From Rotaria sordida (lineage: Eukaryota > Rotifera > Eurotatoria > Philodinida > Philodinidae): a DNA stretch of 64,000 nt. The DNA lies in assembly GCA_905250125.1 (NCBI GenBank), contig CAJNOL010001400.1, positions 1 to 64,000 of the forward strand, in the 5' to 3' direction. Both the position numbers and the translations under genes were made by a program. Below, piece after piece: positions 10,218-20,552 of this stretch. Position 1 is the stretch's first letter, and the number at the start of each line of letters is the position of its first letter. Under the pieces are notes generated by a model. It saw only the letters and a list, made by a program, of their open reading frames with translations. It did no database searches and was not told the origin of the DNA.

Positions 10218-11135
10218 ATGGCTAACGTAGAAGTACAATTACAAACTCTTCAACGCTAATTAAATGCTTTTCTTGAAAAAAGAAGAGAAATAATCAATTT
10301 TCTCAATCATTGTGCCAATATACTAGATGAACACACCAAGAATGTTAAAATTACCAAGGTTGTAACTGGTAGTATCGGGATAGGTGGCACACTCATCAGT
10401 TTAGCAGGAAGCGCACTTGCTGGTCCACCTGGCGGCTTATCACTTGTATTCACCATTGGTGGTGGCGTCTTGATAGCAACAAGTGGTCTAACTCATTTGG
10501 GCTCTGATCTTGCCGAACGTATTTTAACGAAATTGCATTTGAACAAGTTGCAGAGGCTTTGTCAAACTGATGAGAAAAACTTTATTCAGTTAAATAATGA
10601 TTTAAGGCAATTTATGACAAATTTACGCAACAACACATTTCGTAATCACATCTCCTCCAGCATGCAACGTAATTTTTTCCAAGAATCGGCGTGTTTAACT
10701 AATTTAGCATGTTCAGTCGTTCGTATTACACGTGTAGCATCATCAACAGGTCGTTCAATTCGTGTTTTTAGTGCTGCTTCAGCCGTTTTAGGCGAAAGAT
10801 GATCATGTTATTATATATCTAGTACATTATATTTTTTTTCAGGTATTGTCACTTTGCCACTTCAGATAATTGATCTTGTAATGGATGGACATGCATCACA
10901 TCAAAATCAACCATCTAATGTGTCTGGTCAACTTCGTCAACTTGATCAAGAACTACAGACTCAAGCAGACAATGTTAAAATGTATGTTGAACACAGGATC
11001 AACCAGTCTTTGGAGAATTATCAATTCCTTCAGAACGTCCAGAATAATCAGCAGCGTATCTATTGGATATTAGTAACCATGGCATTCTTTCTAGTTTTCA
11101 TCTTCATCAAAAAGTATTTTCAGCTGGCTTTTTAG
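10218..11135 (+). pseudogene. Apolipoprotein-L-like gene with an early in-frame stop
   Basis: The frame opens at ATG 10218 (MANVEVQLQTLQR) and meets a TAA at codon 14. It then continues in the same frame to 10791 and, after an intron, from 10843 to 11135 (about 288 codons). The glycine/alanine-rich membrane-inserting core (VTGSIGIGGTLISLAGSAL, GGLSLVF, GGGVLIATSGLTHLGSDL) is typical of the ApoL family. After the splice come VTLPLQIIDLV, a coiled-coil-prone region and a C-terminal membrane segment (YWILVTMAFFLVFIFI). The only intron that keeps the frame is 10792-10842, with GC instead of GT as donor. ApoL-like proteins act at membranes, but the substrate is unknown here. One stop in an otherwise intact gene suggests a recent null allele, read-through or a sequencing error. 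Confidence 0.7.
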
Positions 11136-11144
11136 TTTCTTTTT

Positions 11145-11211
11145 ATTCCCTAGACTGAAAGTATAGGGTCTAGAAACGGAAATTCGCCTGTGTCTGTCTG
11201 TCTGTCTGTCC

Positions 11212-11261
<50 letters not shown>

Positions 11262-11430
11262 AACACGTATGGTTACCATATGGTAACTATGTGATCGTTA
11301 AAATAAAAATAAATATATATTTCGAATGGCGCGCAAAGCCAATAAAATAAGATTTTCTTTCTATTCCCAAGACTGAAAGGCTAGCGTCTAGAAATCGAAA
11401 TTCACCTGTGTCTGTCTGTCTGTCGGTAAC
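11145..11430. repeat. (TCTG)n microsatellite within a duplicated flank
   Basis: About seventy bases of TCTG units (11191-11263) are preceded by CTAGACTGAAAGTATAGGGT. A second, shorter copy of flank plus TCTG run lies at 11362-11430 in the same direction, so the whole block was duplicated. Confidence 0.8.
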
Positions 11431-11434
11431 GCAG

Positions 11435-11745
11435 TCAAAATGGTCATTTTTTGGCACACGTGACCATTTTTATGGCATAAACGACCACTTTTTTGGCACA
11501 AGTGACCATTTTCGTGCCACAAATGGCCATTTTTTTGGCACAAGTGACCATTTTTTTGGCACAAACGGCCATTTTTTTACTAAAATTAACTAGGTAACTA
11601 TGGTACAAATGAGCATGTAACTATGGCACAAACGGTCATTTTTTTGGTAGAAACGACCACATAACTATGGCACAAGTGACCATATAGCAATCATGGTACA
11701 AACAACTATTCCGGTAACTATGGTACAAATGACCATCTAAAGACT
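11435..11745. repeat. Decaying minisatellite of about 22-25 bp units
   Basis: Repeated phrases of the form TTTTTTGGCACAAGTGACCA, alternating CAAGTGACC with CAAACGGCC, become progressively more diverged to the right, where TAACTATGGTACAAATGACC forms dominate. Confidence 0.75.
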
Positions 11746-12922
11746 GATGTAAATGAACCCATAATAATCATGGGTAAAATGTCAATGGAATAACTATAAT
11801 TTGGGTAGTGATGTAAAACGGCTTACTTACACAAGCATTTAATTAGTGAGAGTCAGACCAAAAGAGCAGTATGGATTTAAAGAAATCGTTAAAATTATTC
11901 ATTATTGTAAGATTGATTGTGCAATGTTGTATCAATGAATATCTAATTTATTAATAGTTTAGAATTAATGCGTGAATTTAAGCATAAAATATTGATTAAT
12001 AAAACTCAAATTTTATGAATAATATAATTCATATTTTTGTACGTACAAATAGCGCCAATATAATTATAAAAAAATCGTATTGTTGTCTAATCTTATTGGG
12101 CGCTATTTATATTCATAAAAGCAAAAAAAAATAAAACAAAAATGATAAAAAAAAATTAAATTTGTAAATGCATCATCTTTACTTAGAGTGAGAATTCTCC
12201 AAATTAAGTTTTCTGGTCGCCTAAGGTATACTGGTCATATTATCAATGTTGCGTATTACTTTTTTAATGTAGCTTTTTATGCTATTCCATCCGTACATGT
12301 ATTCTATCAGTCTAGGGCTAAGTGAATCGCTTGATGATGAACGTTACTTGTTGATACTGTGGTATGGAAAATACAGTTATTATATTGCTATCATAATCGC
12401 GTGTTATTTCATGTTTTTCGGACGAAGTTGACAGATTTTTGGATAGGGAGAGAAATTTTGTTGACACGCTCTCACAATAATTTCTTCGCCAATGAAACTT
12501 TTTTTTTCAGCTACTTCACTACGTAGTTTTTCTATCCTTATTGTAAACAGACTTATGATTACAAATAAATATTAATGCAAGTTTTAATCCTATTGAAACA
12601 TTTAACAAAAACAAAAGTACAAAATCATCTTTTGAATCCTACACAAAAACAGATGTTGGGGTGTGGGGTGAGAGTGAATGTTTTTCAAAAACACCAGTTC
12701 TCTTAACTCAAGATAAAATCATTTGTTCTTATTTTAAATAAATTAAAGTAAATTATTGAGATTTTCTCCTTGAAGACAACTGAAAGTAATAATTGTTTTA
12801 TTCAAATCGAGTTCTCTTATTCTATAATAATTATCAAATAAAAACTTATCACAGAGATATAATTAACCTAAATCATCGCTGTAATAATACTGAAGTTTGG
12901 TACAACTGCAGAATAACGACAC
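11746..12922. other. Intergenic with one inverted repeat
   Basis: Very AT-rich. An inverted pair AATAGCGCCAAT (12048-12059) and ATTGGGCGCTATT (12094-12107) could form a hairpin. A weak, decayed GGGGTGTGGGGTGAGAGTG arm lies near 12658. No gene was seen. Confidence 0.45.
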
Positions 12923-13022
12923 NNNNNNNNNNNNNNNNNNNNNNNNNNNNNNNNNNNNNNNNNNNNNNNNNNNNNNNNNNNNNNNNNNNNNNNNNNNNNN
13001 NNNNNNNNNNNNNNNNNNNNNN
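12923..13022. other. Assembly gap (100 N)
   Basis: A run of exactly 100 N, probably of nominal length. The missing front of the P450 gene may lie here. Confidence 0.99.
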
Positions 13023-13084
13023 AACAAGAAATATTTGATGTCAAAATGTATATGTCTATTTCTTGCTTAATGTGATTATTTTTA

Positions 13085-14491
13085 GTGCAGTTGTGTTATA
13101 ATCATAGGCTGAATGGTCAATATACTCTTGATAATATTGCTTCTTGTCTATTTGGTATTGAAACCAATTCGTTACAGAATGAAAATATCACTATTATCAA
13201 TCATTTAAAAACCTTTTTTACATTAAGTGCGGCCAATCTATTTTTATTAGTCTTTTGTGAGTATATTGTAGAAGAAGAAATGTTATGTAGATTATTATTT
13301 TTTGATTGGAAATAGTTCTTTCACCTCGATTGGCTCGTCATTTGAGTAAGAAAGGTTATTCAATGATACCAAGAGATACTACGAACTATTTAACACAACT
13401 AGTTGATCAAATATTAGCACGACGTCGACAACATTCAGAAAGACGAAATGATTTCATTCAAATGATGATTGATCATGAAGAAGAAGTCAAACATGAAGAG
13501 CAAACTGATAAACCGGAACGACAATCCGCAATACTTAAAAAGAGTAAAAAATCAATTATTTTACTATAGATAAACTCATAACATGGTTTTAGCTTTGAAT
13601 GATAAAGAAATACTTGGTCAAGCTCTAGTTTTCTTGGTTGCTGGTTATGAAACAACAAGTGTATTACTGTCATTCTTTTTCTATGTCATGGCAACAGAAC
13701 CAGTAATTCAAGAAAAAGTTTATAATGAAATTCATCAAGAACTTGGAGATGTACGTGATATTTGTGCTAGAGAATACTAATATATCATCGTTGTATCTAG
13801 GATGAAGTTACTTATGAAAAACTTAATCAACTTCAATATTTGGATATGGTTATTAATGAAACACTTCGAATATATCCACCGTTTACTAGGTAATTTTCTA
13901 TGGTCTTTATTTTCCTCCGATAAGTGTGTTTTTTTTTGATAGATTTGAGCGAGTCGCCTCGAAAGATTACCAATTTGGTAATTATGACATACCGAAAGGT
14001 TCTATTATAAGCGTGCCCGTTTATCCCATCCATCATGATCCTAATGTTTGGCCTGAACCGGAAAAATTCATACCTGAAAGGTACATCTCATGTTATAATC
14101 TATAGATATTCTTAGTGAAAATATTGGTAATATTATCAGGTTCTTATCGACAGAAAAAGCTAAACGACATCCAATGACATATCTTCCGTTTGGTGATGGA
14201 CCACGGTATGGAATTCATACTTGTTGATATCAACAGATTATGTATCTATTTGTTGTTATAGAAATTGTATTGGCATGCGATTTGCACTGTTAGAAGCTAA
14301 ACTTGCGATAGTCAAAGCATTGCGTCTAGTTGAAATACAGAAATGTGACAAGACTGAAGTACGTAATGATCATTTTACCATTGACTATCTAATTATTAGT
14401 TGAGTTGTAGGTTCCAGTTCAATTGGGTCAATTAACAGTTTTATCTAGTAAAAATCCTATTTGGTTACGTGTCGAACGTCGATCCCAGTGA
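13085..14491 (+). CDS. Cytochrome P450, CYP3-clan-like, 5' incomplete
   Basis: Eight exons fit in phase: up to 13256, 13316-13543, 13593-13750, 13801-13889, 13943-14080, 14140-14205, 14262-14358 and 14411-14491. All introns are 48-61 bp with GT-AG ends. The visible part is about 342 aa and carries the F-G region, the I-helix AGYETTS, the ETLR of the ExxR motif, the PERF motif and the haem loop PFGDGPRNCIG with its cysteine ligand. These place it among microsomal monooxygenases of the CYP3 type (xenobiotic or lipid oxidation, ER membrane). The N-terminal anchor and helices A-C are absent; the 100-N gap lies 60 bp upstream, so the front is probably lost to assembly rather than to decay. The exact left edge of the first visible exon is uncertain. 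Confidence 0.9.
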
Positions 14492-15094
14492 AATGAACAT
14501 ATTGATCGTTTTTTAAAACTTACATGTTGCAATACCATTTTGCTTATTTAAATCAAACTGCACTTTCTCTAGATATGTTAGAATTTTTATTTTGTACCCT
14601 AGAACATATTAATTTGATAAAGAAATGAAATGAGCTCATTAAGTTATCAACAGAATTAGACATTTGAAACGTATTGATCAATAATTCTAAAATACAAATT
14701 ATTTTTATTTTCTTTACAAATAAAAATATCATTGATTACTTGATACTACTGCATTCCTTAACATTTAATGTTCGCTATTGATAATGATTGTCTCGTATAA
14801 CATAAACTAACTAATCAATTACACAAAAAACATTACGATACTTAGCAGAAAGGGAAATTCCTCATTGTTATTGTATGAAAGTTTAACGAACACAAATTTT
14901 ATACTCGCACTATTTTTTTGTCAATAGAGATTATTTTTTTACTGTCTGATCTAAATTTTAAAAACAGAAGCGTATTATTCTAATCGGAATGGTTTATTCA
15001 TGAGTAACATAGAAGCGACATAATATTCCTCAAGTAGATTTTGTAAGACTTTGAAAGCAATGTTTCATTGGTAGCCTATTCCAGATTTATAATA
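14492..15094. other. Intergenic, no feature seen
   Basis: AT-rich 3' flank of the P450 gene, without recognisable repeats or frames. Confidence 0.5.
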
Positions 15095-15928
15095 CAGGGT
15101 GACCTAAAAGTCGCTTTACCGAAAAAAAATTGAATATCTCCATTACGACTCGAGCAAATGAACTGGTCTTTTTAATCAATGATAGGGACCTGTTCAAAGA
15201 TAGAAAAAAAACAGTATATGATAAAGAAAAGTTAGTCTCGCAAGACTAAATGTAAATGCTCACTAAGGCTTCTTTTTTTAATATCAAATACATGTTCTGG
15301 TACTTTGTCGAGATGAAAAGAAAAGAATATCAGCGTGCCAAAACCAATATTATTTGTTTATATTCTTTAGAAACAAAATGAACAACACTTCAGCACAAAT
15401 ATTCAAATTGTTTTCCGTCTCGTTTAATACACATTTGACAACGATCATCTACAGATCGATAGATTGCTTGGCATAATTCGATATTATCATTAGGCGATGT
15501 AAATTCTTCTTTGAGTAATGACTTCAGATGGTTTACATCGCAAAGTTTTTGAGTGTAGACACGATGTTTTATCATTCTCCATAGTGTAAAACCACATGGA
15601 GTTAAATTGGGAGACTGTGGTGCCCATTCAACAATTCCTCAACGACCTATCTAATTTAAGAACGTATCATCTAAATAATCTCACACAATTTAACCATAGT
15701 GAGGTGATGCGCCGTCTTATTGCCATATCATTGTTTGAAAGGCTGTATGTTTTTGAAGTTGTGGTAGGATATTATCTTTCAACATCTGAAAGTACTTTTC
15801 TGTTGTAACATCACCTTCAGAAAAGAATGATCCGACAACATCATTGACCATATTCCTCCCTAAACAATCACTTATGGTACATTGAGCTCTTGCTCAAAAA
15901 TAAGATGTGGATTTGTATTACATGGAGC
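15095..15928 (-). mobile_element. Broken Tc1/mariner-type transposon (3' half)
   Basis: The left edge is TA followed by CAGGGTGACCTAAAAGTCGC, matching the ends of the MITE at 99-663. On the - strand the end of a mariner-type transposase can be read in pieces: ENPH-like start, WQxDGASPHYG, EWAPQSPNLTPCGFTLW, then KHRVYTQKLCDVNHLK and a tail RCQMCIKRDGKQFEYLC ending at 15390. The pieces lie in different frames with several stops and frameshifts, so it is dead. The transposase is cut off at 15928, exactly where the fold-back element begins. Confidence 0.85.
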
Positions 15929-17063
15929 ACTACAAAAGTTTTTTCACCCGCTTCTTCTAAAAGCCATAGTTTGGGTTCAAGCATTCGGTTATAATGCTTA
16001 AACATATTTAGGATTATGGACAAAATTTCAGCCTTATAGGTCTTATCATTTGCTGTTGTCCATCATTTCTTTTACGCTAGGTGCATGCGAGTTGCTAACT
16101 GATGAATTGTGATAGATGGCAGAACTTTGCATTTCATATTTCGACTCTTAAATATGGTCTATATAAATAAACAAAATATACCAGAAGATGCAGCGTGAAA
16201 CGCTCTACAATTTGTATAGGAGAATTAATTTTACAGTTGCATTTTAATGCCAAAAATTGACAAAGTTCTGAACACTAAATTTTCGATGAGGCGAAATCAA
16301 TGTTTGTTTTTGATAAGAGACCATTCGTTTTTTCTTATGTCATCTTTGCTTTATCTGATATCTTCTCTTAAATAGAAAACAAAACATACCATCAGATGCA
16401 TCATGAAAAGCTCTACAATTTTGAAAGAACAACAATATCATACATGCATCTTTTATTGAAAAAAAAATGCAAAATTCTGAGTAACCAGTCTTTGACGCTG
16501 CAAAAATTCTACATGAGCGATGACTTCCTTTTTTCGTATCTCATCTTTTTATCAATCAATATGCTTTCTTAGAAAAAAGCAGAATATGACGAAAGATGCA
16601 GCGTGAAAAGTTCTACAATTTAGAAAGAACAGTTTATTTTAATTGTATACTTTTTATTTTCAAAAAGAAGCGAAATTCTCCGAAGTACTTTTCGCAGCAG
16701 CATCGAAAATTGGTTGCGTAGAACACTGTTTATTTTCAAACAAACAGCACACAATTAAGATAAGCTTTACATTGTAGGTTGTAGAGCTTTTCACGCTGCA
16801 TCTTCTGGTATATTTTGTTTTTTTATATAGACCATATTTAAGAGTCGAAATATGAAATGCAAAGTTCTGCCATCTATTACAATTCATCAGTTAGCAAGTC
16901 GCATGCACCTAGCCTAAAAGAAATGATGGACAACAACAAATGATAAGACTTATAAAGCTGAAATTTTGCCCATAATCCTAAATATGTCTAAGCATTATAA
17001 CCGAATGCTTGAACCCAAACTACGGCTTTTAGAAGAAGCGGGTGAAAACACTTTTGTAGTGCC
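15929..17063. mobile_element. Fold-back DNA element with about 280 bp inverted ends
   Basis: It starts GCACTACAAAAGTTTTTTCA and ends in the inverted CTTTTGTAGTGC. The arms, about 15929-16208 and 16780-17063, match closely along their length. The interior holds roughly three direct repeats of about 200 bp, each containing a TGCAGCGTGAAA..CTCTACAATTT phrase (near 16188, 16398 and 16596). No coding capacity and no clear target duplication. It abuts the transposase remnant on its left. Fragments of the family occur at 4651-4700 and 27940-28005. Confidence 0.8.
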
Positions 17064-17076
17064 CTATATAATAATA

Positions 17077-17410
17077 ATAATATTGAGTTACGAAAAACGA
17101 TTTAAAATAAAAAAAAATTGAAAGATAATGAGCGAATAGCAACAATGCAAAATAAAAATAGGACGCTCTCAAACAAAAAAAAATTTTCTGTTTTAAATGT
17201 AGAAATAAATAACAAAGTCTCGCTCTTGTCGTTGATTATCAATGAAAACAACTACATTGTACACGACATTTTTCAGTTTACATATGATGTATTAGAAAAT
17301 TAAGGTTTAAGGATATATGTGAGCTCCACATTTCAGCTCCAAAGGAGCTGCGCTAACAAGTTTTTTTACATCGACATAGGCAACAATCATTGGTACTTCG
17401 ATGGGCCTTG
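17077..17410 (+). repeat. Dispersed repeat, copy 2 (partner at 748-1070)
   Basis: Same-direction match to 748-1070, starting ATTGAGTTACGAAAAACG and including GATAATGAGCGAATAGCAAC and the CACATTTCAGCTCC block. Confidence 0.75.
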
Positions 17411-17657
17411 TTTGCCCAAAATTTCGCAATTTCTGGAACTTTTTTCCCATTTTTATGGTGGGACAAAACTACATCTCATAGGTCACGACTTTTTACCGTC
17501 TTAAAACCAACCCAAAGAAAGTAAAACAATATCATCCTATCAGAATGATGGAAGGCCCGAATGTATCTCATCTATATAAAATAAAACTGATTATCTCAAT
17601 AAACGAACAGAAAATAGAGACTTTTCAAAATGTTGCAAAACTTTTGGCACACCCAGT

Positions 17658-17999
17658 ATGTGGGTGGGTGTGGGTGTGGATGTGGATGTGGATGTGGATG
17701 TGGATGTGGGTGTGGATGTGGGTGTGGATGTGGGTGTGGATGTGGGTGTGAGTGTAGATGTGGGTGTGGGTGTGGGTCTGAGTGTAGATGTGGGTGTGGG
17801 TGTGGGTGTGGGTGTGGGTGTGGGTGTGGGTGTGGGTGTGGGTCTTATTCTCACACTCACACTCACACCCACACCCACATCCACACCCTACCCATCCACA
17901 CCCCACCCATCCACACCCCACCCACTCACACCCGCACCCCACCCCACCCATTCATACCCACACCCACACTCACGCCCCACCCATTCACACCCACACCCT
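17658..17999 (+). repeat. Head-to-head telomere-type repeat array
   Basis: About 185 bp of GTGTGGG / GTGTGGATGTGG units on the + strand (17658-17842) switch at TCTTATTCTCAC into about 150 bp of CCCACACCCA units (17851-17999). The G-rich strand runs toward the centre from both sides, the geometry expected of two telomere ends joined tail to tail. TGTGGG is, from memory, the bdelloid telomere unit. The switch sequence resembles the core of the small hairpins elsewhere in the window, so this looks like an expanded member of the same family. Confidence 0.9.
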
Positions 18000-20491
18000 G
18001 CATAAACTTGCTCGGAAATAATATGGTCCTTCTGAAAATGTTTTTAAAAATATGTTAATCATATTCATAGTCTTACTCATCGCACTGCTCGATAAAAATA
18101 TCTGGCAATATTTTATGTAAACACATTACTTTCATAATGTGCTTGTATGGGGGGAAATCCAAGAAAGTTAAACATCTGTCTGATCAAATCATTAGTTACA
18201 TGTTTACTTTTCTTCATTATTAGCTGTTAATATTTATAAATGCTTTATTTCTTGATTGATATTTCGTATTTCAAAGACACCTATAGCTAATATGACTTTC
18301 ATGCACATTTCTATGTTATATAGAGTCGAAGAACACATACCTGTTGTATGTGAAACGAAGCAGACAACATGTGAATGACTTTTTTTCTTAGTTGCATTAA
18401 GATAATAATCTCTCTGATGTTTCATAATAGATAAATATTTTTTATTGACATACGTTATTCAAAAACGACTTACATCTGACCTTGACTAATTAGTTGTCAA
18501 TGCTGTGCTTTCAAATAAACTAACGTAAAAGATCGTGTTGAAATTTTACTTGAATCAGCAACTTAAGTTTTTAGAAAAAAGTTACCTTCTTCGTACATCT
18601 AACAGTAAGAAGATAATTTCACAATAAATAAAGATCAATGAAAATTGTCTCGACGAGCAAAAAAGAAAATATAATATACTAAAAATTCGAAATCTTATTT
18701 TGTATGATTTTTCTATTATACGAAACGTAATTAACTGATTAGTTACAGACGTAGATAATAGAGTGGTTTTATACCATGCATATTTTCGTTCGTCATGATG
18801 CAAGTTGTGAAAATTAAGAATCAAATCTTCATCTTTTACACAGAAATATATTCTAGAGTAATTTCATAGTAATAAGTGATATAAATTAACAGTCACATAC
18901 ATAATTGTCAAAATCCGTTTAATGATAACAAACAATTAGATCTAACAGATACGAAAAGGCGTTCATTATTATGATGGTAAATAAAGAAAATTTTTTTGGA
19001 TATATTGATCAATAATTACAGATATATCAGGAATTCTTCATAGCAAAAATTAATGAAATAAAATAGTGAAAGTATGTTATGGCTTTCATCATATGAACTA
19101 CTATACTTTGGGTCTACCAATTCGATAGCAAAATATAAAACTCTTCGTTTCCTTCAACTACAATTATATATTGCATCGATTGATAGTTAAAAATTTGTTT
19201 GAATTTACTAAAGGAGATGATTAATATTCATTGAAAAGAAACATTGATGAAAGAAAATAACAATATTAAACTTGACAAATATTGATTTTATGTAAGATTT
19301 GAAAAGCGTTCTTTTTTCCCAAGAATATCTCTTTCATTCTGTCCTTCGACTTACAACCGTTCATGAAAGATTAATAGAATAGAACTATTAGACAAACTTT
19401 AAAACATTCTTTTCTACTAAATCCAAGATATTAGATTAATGATGGTTTCTTTTTATCGACTTCTATGCCTGATATAGTACAGTTAGGCTAAAGATATCTC
19501 AAGATTAGGTCTTGTTCGGATACGGAAAAAAACCACACATATGCCATTCTATAAGGTCTACGTAACTATCTCGAGAAGCAATGTTGATGCATGATGGTAA
19601 AACGATTCGTGATATATCTTAGACAATAAAAAAAAACTGAATTAAAAAAATTGAAAACAATCATTGAAATTTTTATATAAAATACAAACCGAAGATAACA
19701 CAGTGAATGAAGGATATTGAAGGTGAACACAATATATCAGAAACGATGATATTGATTGAACATAATACTCACAAAATAAATAACTTATGTTCATCATCAC
19801 TCTTCGTAATTTCTGTATAATCTAGCCTACAATCAGAATATGACATGAAAATCTTTTTAATAATGATTCATTTGATCAATCAACTATTACTGCTAACCAA
19901 TTATTAAAGTTCCAAAGAAAAATCAACATTTTTATTTCTACAATTTTTCATTGAATAGACAAAACAAAACTTCTCATTCACATCAATGAAGAAATACATC
20001 AAAAAATTAAAAATTAGGAAGGTAAAATAACATCATGTTGTTTAGATGAAGTAATCGTGAATAATCTTCCTTTTAGTAGAGAAAATAAGGCAAGCAATGC
20101 TAATTACTATTTTATGTAATTATGTTGCAATCATAGGCGTCTTCTCTATTAATCTTAAAATAAATCTCGATATTTCTCATTTAAGGATATATAATTGCAC
20201 TACCTTGTCAAAATATTTTATACAGATAGACGAAATATTCGTCTTCAGATTTTTGTTAATTACATGCTACTTACTCTTGATTTACTCCTAATGACAGCCA
20301 TGTTTTTTCTACCAGGTAAAAGTTCGATCGTGCTTGTTTTTGACGTGTATTTACAATGACTAACATCAATAGAGGAAGTAACTCATAAAGTATATTTCTA
20401 TAGATAAAATCTCCACCCTGAGTGATCATTAAGTTGGAGAAACATGACTTGCTATCGATTGATATAAATCATGCATAATTAAAGTCATTCG
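18000..20491. other. 2.5 kb intergenic region, nothing recognised
   Basis: AT-rich, with no convincing coding frame, transposon end or tandem repeat on either strand. Short open frames here lack coding character. Confidence 0.5.
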
Positions 20492-20500
20492 TATATAAAG
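20492..20500 (+). promoter_or_regulatory. TATA box of the astacin gene
   Basis: TATATAAAG lies 53 bp before the astacin start codon. Confidence 0.55.
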
Positions 20501-20552
20501 GTTCGCATAAGAACTAGTCGATACTAGTTACACAAACCATTCGGCACAAGCA

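Noticed and set aside
11091-11593. Open frames across the TCTG run and the GGCACAAGTGACC minisatellite
   Set aside because: They are periodic translations of tandem repeats with no coding signals.
16660-16887. 75-codon frame on the - strand within the fold-back element
   Set aside because: It lies mostly in a terminal inverted repeat and has no similarity that I recognise.
17658-17999. Interpretation as a CRISPR-like or satellite centromere array
   Set aside because: There are no spacers, and units are 6 bp TGTGGG variants with strand inversion, which fits telomere-type repeat.
17545-18058. Long open frames of alternating Cys-Gly, Trp-Val, His-Thr and Pro-Thr within the telomere-type array
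   Set aside because: They are by-products of a 6 bp repeat that lacks stops in several frames on both strands.
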